Below, piece after piece: positions 8,429 to 17,030 of a DNA stretch of 48,497 bases (within the stretch, counting starts at the first letter, position 1; each line of letters opens with the position of its first letter). Below the pieces are notes generated by a model, which made no database searches, was not told where the DNA came from, and saw nothing but the letters and a program-made list of their open reading frames with translations. The position numbers were made by a program, and so were the translations under genes. The stretch is from the NCBI RefSeq assembly GCF_023073315.1, contig NZ_JADPJH010000018.1, positions 28,012 through 76,508 of the forward strand, written 5' to 3'. The DNA is from Bradyrhizobium sp. 1 (lineage in GTDB: Bacteria > Pseudomonadota > Alphaproteobacteria > Rhizobiales > Xanthobacteraceae).

Positions 8429-8439
8429 CTGGAGTCAAG

Positions 8440-8901
8440 ATGGCCGAGCTTTCGCTGATCGACGACATCCGCGCCGCCTCGCGCCTGATGGTGCGCGAGC
8501 TTGGCTTCATGGATGCGACGGTGGCGGCCTCGGACTATCCGCCATCGGCCGTGCATACCATTCTGGAGATCGGCATTCGCGGACCGTTGACCTCGGGCGA
8601 GCTCGGTGATTTCCTGCGGCTGGAGAAATCCAGCGTCAGCCGCTTGGTGCGCAAGCTGGTCGATTGCGGCGAGCTCAGGGAGACGCCGGACGAGCTTGAT
8701 GCCCGCAGTAAGCTGCTGTCGCTGACGGCGAAGGGGCGCCGCACGCTGGAGGCGCTGCACACATTTGGCCGGCAGCAGGTGAGCGGTGCGTTGGCCGTGC
8801 TGTCGGACGCGGAGCAGCTCACGGTGCGCGAGGGGATGATGCTCTATGCGCGGGCGTTGCGGCAACGCCGCGACGAGAACGAAGCGGAGGCGGCGGCTTA
8901 G
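8440..8901 (+). CDS. MarR-family transcriptional regulator
   Basis: A 153-residue MarR-type repressor. The winged helix-turn-helix occupies about residues 45-110, with the recognition-helix wording LEKSSVSRLVRKLVDCGEL and the wing containing DARSKLLSLTAKG. Flanking helices would form the dimer interface. I start it at the ATG at 8440 because GGAG lies five bases upstream; an ATG at 8425 falls inside the palindromic operator and has no ribosome site. The protein most likely represses itself and the divergent SDR gene until a small ligand releases it. The inducer and whether it also controls the second SDR at 9041 cannot be told from sequence. Confidence 0.92.
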   Translation: MAELSLIDDIRAASRLMVRELGFMDATVAASDYPPSAVHTILEIGIRGPLTSGELGDFLRLEKSSVSRLVRKLVDCGELRETPDELDARSKLLSLTAKGRRTLEALHTFGRQQVSGALAVLSDAEQLTVREGMMLYARALRQRRDENEAEAAA

Positions 8902-8913
8902 TCACACTCTCGG

Positions 8914-9015
8914 TGTCATCGCCCGCGAAGGCGGGCGATCCAGTACTCCGAAACGGTTGTGGTTGAACCGACAGGCCGCGGCGTACTGGATGCCCCGCCT
9001 TCGCGGGGCATGACA
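8914..9015. repeat. Palindromic element, TGTCATCGCCCG family (copy 1)
   Basis: About 102 bp with outer ends TGTCAT and ATGACA and two nested hairpins: CGCCCGCGAAGGCGGGCG on the left and GCCCCGCCTTCGCGGGGC on the right. The inner block GATCCAGTACTCC is matched by GTACTGGAT. A second copy is at 33170. It lies between the convergent MarR and SDR genes. Confidence 0.85.
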
Positions 9016-9040
9016 GGGTCAATCGCGGAAACTACGTCGG

Positions 9041-9835
9041 CTACTTCCCAAACTCCTCCCGCATCCTGGCCTGGATCTTCGCCATGCCGCCGATCCAGCG
9101 GTCGTAATTTTCGGTCTTCTTGCGCATGTAGCCGAGCACTTGCGGGTGCGGCAGGATCAAAAACGTCTCCTGCTCGAGGCCGGCGAGCACGTCTTTCGCG
9201 ACCTGCTCGGGCGTGAGATCGCCGTCGCCGGATTGCGGGCCCTTGGGGATCGAGCGCAGCATGTTGGTGTCGACGCCCTGCGGGCACAGGACCGAGACAC
9301 GGATGTTGTGCGCCTTGTGCGAGATCGCGAGATTCTCCGCAAAGCCCACCGCGGCGTGCTTGGTGGTGGAATAAGCGGGACTGCCGACCTGCGACAGCAG
9401 GCCTGCCGCCGAAATCGTATTGAGGAAATAGCCGCCGCCGCGTGCCTTCATGCGGGGGATGAGATGCCGCGCGGCGTAGACATGCGCCATAACGTGAATC
9501 GCCCAGCTACGCTGCCACGGCTCGTCCGAGGCGCCGCCGGCATTGACCGACATCGGATCGAAGCCGCCGCCGATGCCGGCATTGGAGCAAAACAGGGCGA
9601 TCGGGCCGAACTGCCGCTCGGTCTCCTCGATGACATGGGCGATCTCTTTTTCCTGCGCGACGTCGCATCTGAAAGCGGCGCCATCGACCGTGGCCGCGAC
9701 CGCCCTCGCGTTGGCGGCGTCCATGTCGGCGACGACGATTTTGGCGGCACCCGCTCTATGAAACGCTTCGCACAGCGCCTTGCCGATGCCGTTAGCGCCG
9801 CCCGTGACGACCACGACCTTGCCGGTCACCTGCAT
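9041..9835 (-). CDS. SDR-family oxidoreductase
   Basis: A 264-residue classical SDR. Visible motifs are TGGANGIG for NAD(P) binding, SNAG in the fourth strand, a serine in NTISAAG and the catalytic YSTTK. After the core (about residue 195) comes a C-terminal stretch with GLEQETFLILPHPQV and MRKKTENYDRWI, a tail common in SDRs found beside acyl-CoA and steroid catabolic genes, where oxidation of a 3-hydroxyacyl-CoA or alcohol is typical. A GGAG eight bases before the ATG supports the start. It is on the same strand as the hemolysin III gene, whose stop lies 73 bases upstream, and is preceded by a small dyad that may be its operator. The substrate is not known. Confidence 0.92.
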   Translation of the reverse strand: MQVTGKVVVVTGGANGIGKALCEAFHRAGAAKIVVADMDAANARAVAATVDGAAFRCDVAQEKEIAHVIEETERQFGPIALFCSNAGIGGGFDPMSVNAGGASDEPWQRSWAIHVMAHVYAARHLIPRMKARGGGYFLNTISAAGLLSQVGSPAYSTTKHAAVGFAENLAISHKAHNIRVSVLCPQGVDTNMLRSIPKGPQSGDGDLTPEQVAKDVLAGLEQETFLILPHPQVLGYMRKKTENYDRWIGGMAKIQARMREEFGK

Positions 9836-9854
9836 GCGACGTCTCCCCTCTTTT

Positions 9855-9876
9855 CATACAGCGCTTCGCTTGTATG
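9855..9876. promoter_or_regulatory. Candidate operator dyad upstream of SDR gene
   Basis: Arms CATACA (9855-9860) and TGTATG (9871-9876) are perfect inverted repeats separated by ten GC-rich bases. The dyad lies 20 bases upstream of the SDR start codon. No T-tract follows on either strand, which argues against a terminator. It could be a TetR- or MarR-type site, with no dedicated regulator next to it. Confidence 0.4.
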
Positions 9877-9908
9877 CCGCTTGCTTATGCCGCTTCGCGG
9901 AACTTAGC

Positions 9909-10604
9909 TCAGCTCAACACGAGGTCGAGCACCGCGGTATAATGGCATGCGGCGCCGGCCAAGACAAAGCCGTGCCAGATCGCATTCTGGAAGCGCAGCC
10001 GCCGCCAGGCGTGGAAGATCACACCAAAACTGTAGAGCAGACCGCCCGCAACGATGAAGTCCAGCACCAGCGCAGGCAGCGCCTTGACCACGCTGTCGTA
10101 AAGCATGACGCCGCTCCAGCCCATGGCGAGGTAGATGCCGACGGCAACGCGGTCGAACCGCCCGGGATAGCGAAGCTTCAGCACGATGCCCAGGATCGCC
10201 ACGCACCAAACGCAGACCAGCAGCGCCAGCGCGAACACGCTGTCCTTCAGCTCCAGGATGAACGGCGTGTAGGTCGCGGCGATCAGGAGATAGATGGCGG
10301 AATGGTCGAACCGCCGTAGCGCCCATTTGACGGGCGAGACCGGCCAGAGATTATAGGTCGCCGACAGCACCAGCATCGAGAGCAGGCCCGCGACATAGAT
10401 CGAGACGCCGACGATGTCGGTGGCGTCGGCATAGACCACCGCCAACACCACCAGCACGGTCGCGGCGACGATGCCCGAGAGCACGCCGATGGCGTGGATG
10501 ACACCGTCGGCGACCAGTTCCGCGCGGTCGTAATGCCAGGCCACCGCGTCGGCCGCGGCGTGGACGGAATGGGATGCGAGTTGTTTCAATCTGAAGACGG
10601 TCAT
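9909..10604 (-). CDS. Hemolysin III / PAQR-family membrane protein (TrhA-like)
   Basis: A 231-residue integral membrane protein of the hemolysin III family, related to eukaryotic progestin/adiponectin receptors. About seven membrane segments are visible. The conserved polar residues of the family are present: H in DGVIHAIGV, the segment RRFDHSAIYLLIAATYTP, and the C-terminal HGFVLAGAACHY with two histidines, which in PAQR proteins help bind a zinc ion at the inner membrane face. In Bacillus and E. coli relatives the role is membrane-fluidity homeostasis rather than haemolysis. The ATG at 10604 is the first methionine; a TTG four codons further out is less likely. It is divergent from the ycjX-like gene across 181 bases that show no other feature. 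Confidence 0.9.
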   Translation of the reverse strand: MTVFRLKQLASHSVHAAADAVAWHYDRAELVADGVIHAIGVLSGIVAATVLVVLAVVYADATDIVGVSIYVAGLLSMLVLSATYNLWPVSPVKWALRRFDHSAIYLLIAATYTPFILELKDSVFALALLVCVWCVAILGIVLKLRYPGRFDRVAVGIYLAMGWSGVMLYDSVVKALPALVLDFIVAGGLLYSFGVIFHAWRRLRFQNAIWHGFVLAGAACHYTAVLDLVLS

Positions 10605-10785
10605 GGCAATCCACAAGGCAAATACAAGGCCACTCTTCTATCGGTCTCCGCAGACCGCCGCGTCGTTCAATCGGCTGATTTACCGACAAAGGCGGTGGAA
10701 GTATGAAGCTTGATTTTCCCGATGCAATTGCCACTTTTGTGAACAGTCTCACATTTCCGCCCGCCCCGGGATCCTCAGCGTTCAC

Positions 10786-12255
10786 ATGGCATTCACTTTC
10801 CAGGATATGGTCGAAGAAGCGCGCCTGTCGGCCCGGGCGCTGATCGACTATGGCGAGCACTTCTTCAACCCGACGGTGCGGCTTGGCGTCACCGGCCTGT
10901 CGCGGGCCGGTAAGACCGTATTCATCACCGCGCTGATCCATGGCCTGACGCGCGGCGGCCGGTTTCCGGTGTTCGAGGCCTATGCCTCGGGCCGGATCGC
11001 GCGGGCAAATCTGGCACCGCAGCCCGACGATGCCGTGCCGCGCTTTGCCTATGAGAACCATCTGCGCGCGCTGATCGAGGAGCGGCGCTGGCCGAACTCG
11101 ACGGTCGACATCAGCGAGCTGCGCCTCGTCATCGACTACCAGCGCCCGAACGGCGCCGACCGCACCCTGACGCTCGACATCGTCGACTATCCCGGCGAAT
11201 GGCTGCTCGACCTGCCGCTGCTGCAAAAGAGTTTTGAGCAATGGTCCGCTGAAAGCCTGGCGCTGTCGCGCGAGACGCCGCGCGCGCATCTTGCCGCCGA
11301 CTGGCACGCGCACCTTGCAACGCTGAAGCCCGAGGCGCGCGAGGACGAGCAGGCGACGCTGACGGCCGCAAAGCTGTTCAGGGACTATTTGCAAGCCTGC
11401 CGCGACGAGCGTTTTGCGATGAGCCTGCTGCCGCCCGGCCGCTTCCTGATGCCCGGCAATCTCAAAGACACACCGGCGCTGACCTTTGCGCCGCTCGACG
11501 TCCCCCCAGGCGGCCAGGCACCGGAGGGATCGTTATGGGCGATGATGGTGCGCCGCTATGAGGCCTACAAGGACGTCGTGGTGCGGCCGTTCTTCAGGGA
11601 TCATTTTGCGCGGCTCGATCGCCAGATCGTGCTGGCCGATGCGCTCGCCGCGTTCAACTCCGGCCCCGAGGCGCTGCACGATCTCGAAGCCGCGCTTGCC
11701 GGCATTCTCGATTCCTTCCGCATCGGCCGCAGCACCTTTCTCTCCAGCATGTTCAAGCCGCGCATTGACCGCGTCCTGTTCGCGGCGACCAAGGCGGACC
11801 ATCTGCACCATTCGAGCCACGACCGGCTCGAGGCCGTACTGCGCCGGGCTGTGACCCGCGCTGTTGCGCGCGCGGAAGATACCGGTGCGCAGATCGACGT
11901 CGTCGCGCTCGCCGCCGTCCGCGCCACCCGCGAAGCGCAGGTCGCGCATGGCGGCGACAAATTGCCGTCGATCCTGGGAACGCCGGCGGCCGGCGAAAGC
12001 GCCGGCGGCGCATTCTTCGACGGCAACACCGAGGTGGCGACCTTTCCGGGCGACCTGCCGCTGGATCCCGAACCGCTGTTCAACGGCACCGATGCATTCC
12101 GCGGGTTGTCGACTGAAGCCGCCGAGAAGAGCGATTTCCGCTTCCTGCGCTTCCGCCCGCCAAAGCTCGAACGCGAGGGCAATGACGAGCCGACGCTGCC
12201 ACACATCCGCCTCGACCGTGCCTTGCAGTTCCTGATCGGAGACAGGCTGTCATGA
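10786..12255 (+). CDS. ycjX: YcjX-family P-loop NTPase (DUF463)
   Basis: A 489-residue protein of the YcjX/DUF463 family, a stress-linked GTPase-like protein in E. coli whose exact role is unsettled. The Walker A loop GLSRAGKT is near residue 37, and the family wording continues with VFITALIHGLTRGG; LDIVDYPGEWLLDLPLL supplies a Walker B/switch-like DYPGEW. The C-terminal half has FLSSMFKPRIDRVLFAATKADHLHH, where TKAD is the nucleotide-base motif. Length is normal. It overlaps the next gene by four bases (ATGA), so the two are translationally coupled, reproducing the ycjX-ycjF pair of enterobacteria. Confidence 0.92.
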   Translation: MAFTFQDMVEEARLSARALIDYGEHFFNPTVRLGVTGLSRAGKTVFITALIHGLTRGGRFPVFEAYASGRIARANLAPQPDDAVPRFAYENHLRALIEERRWPNSTVDISELRLVIDYQRPNGADRTLTLDIVDYPGEWLLDLPLLQKSFEQWSAESLALSRETPRAHLAADWHAHLATLKPEAREDEQATLTAAKLFRDYLQACRDERFAMSLLPPGRFLMPGNLKDTPALTFAPLDVPPGGQAPEGSLWAMMVRRYEAYKDVVVRPFFRDHFARLDRQIVLADALAAFNSGPEALHDLEAALAGILDSFRIGRSTFLSSMFKPRIDRVLFAATKADHLHHSSHDRLEAVLRRAVTRAVARAEDTGAQIDVVALAAVRATREAQVAHGGDKLPSILGTPAAGESAGGAFFDGNTEVATFPGDLPLDPEPLFNGTDAFRGLSTEAAEKSDFRFLRFRPPKLEREGNDEPTLPHIRLDRALQFLIGDRLS

Positions 12256-13280
12256 ACGACCGATCAAAGCCACGGCGGCCGGCGACGTTCCGGCTCGACG
12301 ATCCCGGCGTCGTCGTCACCGAGGTTGACGAGGCGGCCCGGCTCGGCCGTACCACCATCCAGATCACGCCGGAGCACGATCCATCAACGCTGCCGGTGCC
12401 GATCGATCCCGCGCTTCCGGCGCGGCGCGGCTTTCCCTGGGGCGCGCTGTTCTGGTGCGGGCTCGCCGGGCTAACGCTGCTCGGCACCGGGCTTGGCGTC
12501 GTGCATCTGATCGAGGATCTGTTTGCGCGCAGCGAAAGCCTCGGCTTCGTGGGCGTTGCCTTCGCCTTCGTCACCGCGCTCGCACTCGCGGTGGTAATCG
12601 GACGCGAGGCGTTTGGGCTGGCGCGCCTTGCCACCATCGAAAAACTGCATCAGCGCGCGGCCGCCGTCCTGGCCAGCGACGAGCGCAGGGAGAGCCGGAT
12701 CATCGTGCAGGACCTGCTCAAGATCGCGCACCAGAATCCGCAGCTCGCGCGCGCCCGCGCCACGCTGGAGAGCCACGCCGGCGAGATCATCGACGGCGCC
12801 GACATGATCCGGCTCGCGGAGCGCGAGTTGATGTCACCGCTGGATGCGGAGGCGCGGCGGCTGGTATCGTCAGCCGCGCAAAAAGTCTCGATCGTAACCG
12901 CGGTGTCGCCGCGCGCGCTGATCGACGTGCTGTTCGTGTTCGTGGCGTCGCTCCGCCTGATCCGCCAGCTCGCCTTTCTCTATGGCGGCCGCCCCGGCGC
13001 GCTCGGCATGATCCGCCTGCTCCGCCACGTCATCGCCCATCTCGCCATCACCGGCGGCATGGCCGCGAGCGACAGCCTGGTGCAGCAGATGCTCGGGCAT
13101 GGGATCGTGGCGAAGCTGTCGCAGCGGCTGGGCGAAGGCGTGCTGAACGGATTGCTGACGGCGCGGCTGGGTTTGGCTGCGATCGACGTAACACGGCCGC
13201 TGCCCTTCGCGGCGTTGCCGCCGCCAAAACTGTCGGATCTCGCGACGGATTTGTTGCGGAAGAAGGACGAGGAGGAGTAG
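12252..13280 (+). CDS. YcjF-like inner-membrane protein (TIGR01620/DUF697)
   Basis: A 342-residue membrane protein matching the YcjF/DUF697 pattern. A polar N-terminal segment (about residues 1-60) is followed by two close membrane spans, roughly residues 63-88 and 98-120. After these come a charged helical region and a C-terminal hydrophobic helical domain with RALIDVLFVFVASLRLIRQLAFLYGGRPG, the family signature. Its start ATG overlaps the YcjX stop, so the pair should be made in fixed ratio and probably act together at the inner membrane. In enterobacteria the neighbouring phage-shock genes suggest an envelope-stress role, but no psp genes are seen here. Confidence 0.88.
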   Translation: MNDRSKPRRPATFRLDDPGVVVTEVDEAARLGRTTIQITPEHDPSTLPVPIDPALPARRGFPWGALFWCGLAGLTLLGTGLGVVHLIEDLFARSESLGFVGVAFAFVTALALAVVIGREAFGLARLATIEKLHQRAAAVLASDERRESRIIVQDLLKIAHQNPQLARARATLESHAGEIIDGADMIRLAERELMSPLDAEARRLVSSAAQKVSIVTAVSPRALIDVLFVFVASLRLIRQLAFLYGGRPGALGMIRLLRHVIAHLAITGGMAASDSLVQQMLGHGIVAKLSQRLGEGVLNGLLTARLGLAAIDVTRPLPFAALPPPKLSDLATDLLRKKDEEE

Positions 13281-13301
13281 CGGACGCCACGCGCTCGCTG
13301 C

Positions 13302-13443
13302 ACCCTCGCCCCTTGTGGGAAAGGGTGGCCCGCCGCATAGCGGCGAGACGGGTGAGGGGTCTCTCTCCGCGAATACAGATCTATCCGTATGGATAGATAC
13401 CCCTCATCCGGCGCTTCGCGCCACCTCTCCCGCAAGGGGAGAA
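13302..13443. repeat. Compound palindromic element (CTC-type, large)
   Basis: A GC-rich compound palindrome between the convergent YcjF-like and glycosyltransferase genes. The segment GACGGGTGAGGGGT near 13347-13360 faces CCCCTCATCC near 13400. An exact AT-rich dyad, ATCTATCC-GTAT-GGATAGAT (13379-13398), sits in the middle, and CTCTCCCGCAAGGGGAG forms a hairpin at the right end. It resembles an enlarged version of the element at 34-98. It probably also acts as a bidirectional 3' hairpin. Confidence 0.7.
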
Positions 13444-13460
13444 GGAAGAAGCGCGCCGCG

Positions 13461-15050
13461 CTAGGCGAGCGAACGCCCTTCAATCTCCCCCGCCAGCACG
13501 CGCCACCAAAACAGCGGCGAGTCCTTCGGCGGTGACAGCTCCGGGGTCCAGCCGGTGAGCTTTTCAATCACATAGGTATCGGTCAGAACGCCGCGCCAGC
13601 GGCGCTCGACCTGGCCGAGCTGCGCGCGCTTGGCGGGGATGTTCTCCCACACAGACGCGCGATTGTCCGGCTCGCGGCCGACATAGATTCCGGCGTGCTC
13701 CTTGATCCGATCCATGCCGGGATCGCCAAACTCCTGGAAGCGGCCCCGTTCGCTGATCTCGATGACGGGCACCCGGCCCCGGAACAGCCAGCGCATCATG
13801 GCGTAGGTGCGATAGTCCGTGGTGGCGATCCAGGTCGCGCCGGTCTCATCCAGTGCCGCCTGCGCACGCGCCGCGACCTGCTCGTAGCCGGCTTCGGCGC
13901 CTACGGGATCGATCTTGCCGAGGAAATTCCAGGGCGCGGCGACGTAATATAGGAACACGATGACGACGAAGGCGATGCCCGACACGACGGCCGTGTTGAG
14001 CCAGAACAGGCTCGACCGGATCAGCCGCGCCGGCCAGTTTTCACGTGACAGCATGACGAGGTTCACGGCCGCAGCGGCAAAACCGACCGGCCACATGAAC
14101 ATCGGCCAGGTGTCGCCGACCCTGAGCGTCAGCGACTTGAAGAGGAAATAGAGAAACGGCACCAGCACCGCGGTCGACAACAGGATCGCGACCGGCTCGC
14201 GCGTGCGATAGCCGCGCCATGCCGTCAGCACCAGCCCTGTCAGCACCACCGGCAGCATCACGAATCCGACCAGGCCGAACTGCAGGCCAATGTAGTCGCC
14301 GACAGTCCGCCATGAGATGCCGTAATTGGCGGTGGCGCGCACGCCCTGAAAACGGAACGAGGCCCAGTCGTGCTGCGCGTTCCAGATCAGCACCGGCGAG
14401 AACATAGCGATCGCGACCAGCACTGCGAGATAAGGATACGGGCTGCGCAGCCAGCGCCAGCGCCAATCCGGCACCAGCAAAAAAGCAGCCACCGCGGGCG
14501 CGAACATGATGGCGGTGAATTTCGACAGCATCGACAGCCCGGCGAACAGACCGGCCGCGAGCCACCAGCGTCCGTCGCCGCTCTGCGCGAGCCGCACCAG
14601 CGACCACATCATCGCCACCGCGAACGGGATCATGGCGACGTCGGGCGCGACCTTGGCCATCAGCAGGCCGTAATAGAGCGCAGCCTCCGGCATCAGCACC
14701 GCAAACATCACCGCGCGTGCATCATGGGTGAGGCGGCGGACGATGTCGGCAAGCAGCAGCTGCGTCACCAGCATCGCGACGATGCCGCCAAAGCGCACGC
14801 CAAGCACGGTGTCGCCGAAGATCGCGGTGCCGAAGCGGATGAACCAGGCGATCATGGGGGGATGATCGAGGAAGCTCAGCGCCGTCTCTTTCGACCAGGT
14901 CCAGTAATAGGCCTCGTCGGTGCGCAGCTCGAGTCCCGAGGCGTAGACGATGCGCAGCAGCGTCATCGCGGCGATGACCAGCACGGCGATGACGAGGGGC
15001 CGGCGCGCGGCGCCGCCGGGGGGCATGGTGATGTCAGGAACTGTCGTCAC
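13461..15050 (-). CDS. ArnT/PMT-like membrane glycosyltransferase
   Basis: About 529 residues, with some 10-12 hydrophobic segments, in the dolichyl-phosphate-mannose / ArnT (GT39/GT83) fold family that uses polyprenyl-phosphate sugars to glycosylate lipids or proteins at the periplasmic face. The first periplasmic loop holds the conserved acidic pair in LRTDEAYYWTWSKE, followed by SFLDHPPMIAWFIRFGT, which is diagnostic for this family. A soluble C-terminal part begins around residue 400. The start is uncertain: the frame stays open upstream into a palindromic repeat, so I use the GTG at 15050, with the ATG at 15026 as the alternative. The acceptor and donor cannot be named. It is not in an obvious glycan operon. 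Confidence 0.85.
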   Translation of the reverse strand: MTTVPDITMPPGGAARRPLVIAVLVIAAMTLLRIVYASGLELRTDEAYYWTWSKETALSFLDHPPMIAWFIRFGTAIFGDTVLGVRFGGIVAMLVTQLLLADIVRRLTHDARAVMFAVLMPEAALYYGLLMAKVAPDVAMIPFAVAMMWSLVRLAQSGDGRWWLAAGLFAGLSMLSKFTAIMFAPAVAAFLLVPDWRWRWLRSPYPYLAVLVAIAMFSPVLIWNAQHDWASFRFQGVRATANYGISWRTVGDYIGLQFGLVGFVMLPVVLTGLVLTAWRGYRTREPVAILLSTAVLVPFLYFLFKSLTLRVGDTWPMFMWPVGFAAAAVNLVMLSRENWPARLIRSSLFWLNTAVVSGIAFVVIVFLYYVAAPWNFLGKIDPVGAEAGYEQVAARAQAALDETGATWIATTDYRTYAMMRWLFRGRVPVIEISERGRFQEFGDPGMDRIKEHAGIYVGREPDNRASVWENIPAKRAQLGQVERRWRGVLTDTYVIEKLTGWTPELSPPKDSPLFWWRVLAGEIEGRSLA

Positions 15051-15108
15051 GGCCGCGCTTTTCGCCAACCTGGGAGGGGGAGTCAATGTCGGGGGCTCCA
15101 CATGCGAT

Positions 15109-15145
15109 GTCGTCCCGGGCAAGCGAAGCGCAGACCCGGGACGAC
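15109..15145. repeat. Short palindromic element (GTCGTCCCGGG type)
   Basis: Perfect 11-bp arms GTCGTCCCGGG (15109-15119) and CCCGGGACGAC (15135-15145) around a 15-base spacer. It lies between the divergent glycosyltransferase and cyclase genes. The long element upstream of tex at 48222 uses similar CCCGG(G)AC wording, so they may be one family. Confidence 0.7.
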
Positions 15146-15243
15146 GGCGGGGGCTTGCCGCGCATGTGATCCCCGAACCTGTCCACCCCCGGAATTAAAC
15201 GCTAGGCTGGCTGTTCTCCTTCTTGAACTGATACAAGCGAATC

Positions 15244-16977
15244 ATGGCCGCCACCGCATCCTCACGCTTCTCCGAACTGTCCCGCGCCACCAGCGTGCGG
15301 CAGGTGCGGCTGGTCTGCGGAATCATCCTGTTCGCCTATGTGGTCAGCCATTTCCTCAACCATGCGCTCGGCAACATCTCGGTCGATGCCATGGAGATCG
15401 GGGTCTACTACCACACGCTGTTCTGGCAGTTCCTCCCCGTCGCGATCGTGTTCTACGCGGCCGCGCTCACCCACATGGGGCTCGGCGTCTACGCGTTGTA
15501 TCAGCGCCGGCAGTTCCGCTGGCGGACGGTCGAACCGCTCCAGCTGGTGCTGGGCTTGAGCATCCCCGCCCTCGTCATGGCGCATGTGATCGGCGTGCGG
15601 CTCGGCCAGACGCTGTACGGGCACCAGAAGCTCTATCCGCAGGAGCTCTATCTGTTCTTTGTCGCGTCGAACCGCATCTGGACCATGACGATCCTGCTGA
15701 TCATCGCTTGGGTGCACGGCTGCATCGGCATCTATTTCTGGCTTCGCCTGAAACCGTTCTTCAAGCGCGCGGCGCCCTATCTGCTCGCGGCCGCGGTGCT
15801 GATCCCGACCCTGGCGCTGCTCGGCGTCTACCAGGGCGGCCGCAGTGTCCAGATCGAGGCCGACGACGGAGAGTGGCGTACGCACAATCTCACCCGCCGC
15901 CAGCTCGGCACGACGGCTGAGGCCGAGACGCTCGACCGCATCACCGGCGGCCTCACCATCGGCTATGTCGGCCTGCTCGCTTTGGTGCTGGCGGCGCGCG
16001 GCGTGCGTGCCTGGCGCGAACGGCGCGGCGGCATGATCGCGCTGTCCTACGGCAACGGCAAAACGTTGCGGGTCCCCAAGGGCCTCTCCGTGCTGGAAGC
16101 GAGCCTGCGCCACAACGTTCCCCATGCCAGCGTCTGCGGCGGCCGCGCCCGCTGCTCGACCTGCCGCATCCGCATCATCGGCGATCATGGCGCCCTGCCC
16201 GAGCCCTCGCAGCGCGAGGCCTTCGTGCTGACCCGCGTCGGCACCACCGATCCCTCGATCCGGCTTGCCTGCCAGCTCCGGCCGGATTCCGATCTCTCGT
16301 TCTTCCAGCTGTTCACGCCGCAGACGCTGTCGGCGGACGGGCAGGCCTCGACATCAGCCAGGATCGGCCAGGAGCGCTATCTCGTTAGCCTGTTCGTGGA
16401 CATGCGCGGCTCGACGCAGCTTGCCGAGAAGCGGCTGCCGTTCGACACCGTCTTCATCGTCAACCGCTTCCTCGGCGCGGTCTCGCAGGCCGTGATCGAG
16501 AATGGCGGCCAGCCGAACCAGTTCGTCGGCGACGGCATGCTGGCGCTGTTTGGGCTCACGGCCGATCCGCAAGACGCCTGCCAGCAGGCGCTGAAGGCTG
16601 CCGGCAGCATCGCCGTGCATATCGACGAGCTCAATGAGCTCCTGAGCCACGATCTGCGCCAGCCGATCCGCTTCGGCATCGGCATTCACGGCGGCGAGGT
16701 CATCATCGGCGATATCGGCTATCGCGATCACATCGTGTTTACGGCGCTCGGCGATGCCGTCAATGTCGCCGCCCGGCTCCAGGACATGACCAAGACGCTG
16801 GCCTGCGAGGCCATCGTCTCCGAGGAAGTCCGCCGTACCGCCGGCCTTGCCGACGATTCGCTGCCGCAACAGGAGGTCGCGATCCGCGGCCGCGACGAAC
16901 CGATGGCCGTGCGTGTGGTGGCGGACGCGAGGGGGCTGGCGGCGCTGGTCGATCACGGCGCGCGCGTCGCGGCATGA
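15244..16977 (+). CDS. Membrane-bound ferredoxin-adenylate/guanylate cyclase fusion
   Basis: A 577-residue three-part protein. Residues 1-250 hold about six hydrophobic segments with histidines in or near them (H36, H40, H77, H114, H158), reminiscent of the di-heme cytochrome b anchor of succinate dehydrogenase. Residues 260-350 form a plant-type [2Fe-2S] ferredoxin with ligands C298, C304, C307 and C343. Residues 365-560 are a class III nucleotide cyclase: metal aspartates D386 (FVDMRGST) and D430 (VGDGML), and transition-state residues N507 and R511 in GDAVNVAARL. The base-selecting lysine of typical adenylate cyclases is replaced by Q426, with T500 at the second selecting position. The inferred role is redox- or quinone-controlled cyclic nucleotide synthesis at the inner membrane. 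Stand-alone; a terminator-like hairpin follows. Confidence 0.92.
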   Translation: MAATASSRFSELSRATSVRQVRLVCGIILFAYVVSHFLNHALGNISVDAMEIGVYYHTLFWQFLPVAIVFYAAALTHMGLGVYALYQRRQFRWRTVEPLQLVLGLSIPALVMAHVIGVRLGQTLYGHQKLYPQELYLFFVASNRIWTMTILLIIAWVHGCIGIYFWLRLKPFFKRAAPYLLAAAVLIPTLALLGVYQGGRSVQIEADDGEWRTHNLTRRQLGTTAEAETLDRITGGLTIGYVGLLALVLAARGVRAWRERRGGMIALSYGNGKTLRVPKGLSVLEASLRHNVPHASVCGGRARCSTCRIRIIGDHGALPEPSQREAFVLTRVGTTDPSIRLACQLRPDSDLSFFQLFTPQTLSADGQASTSARIGQERYLVSLFVDMRGSTQLAEKRLPFDTVFIVNRFLGAVSQAVIENGGQPNQFVGDGMLALFGLTADPQDACQQALKAAGSIAVHIDELNELLSHDLRQPIRFGIGIHGGEVIIGDIGYRDHIVFTALGDAVNVAARLQDMTKTLACEAIVSEEVRRTAGLADDSLPQQEVAIRGRDEPMAVRVVADARGLAALVDHGARVAA

Positions 16978-17000
16978 GGCGCGAACCAGGTAAGAGGTGC

Positions 17001-17030
17001 GCTCCCTCTCCCGCTTGCGGGCGAGGGAGC
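17001..17030. terminator. Strong hairpin after the cyclase gene
   Basis: Arms GCTCCCTC and GAGGGAGC are exact, with an inner CCGC/GCGG stem and a TT loop, 23 bases after the cyclase stop. No T-tract follows, so it is either a weak intrinsic terminator or an RNA-stabilising palindrome. The rest of the 240-base gap up to sorA holds no gene that I can see. Confidence 0.5.

Noticed and set aside
8425..8439. Upstream ATG for the MarR gene
   Set aside because: It lies inside the 29-bp palindromic operator without a ribosome site, whereas the ATG at 8440 has GGAG five bases before it.
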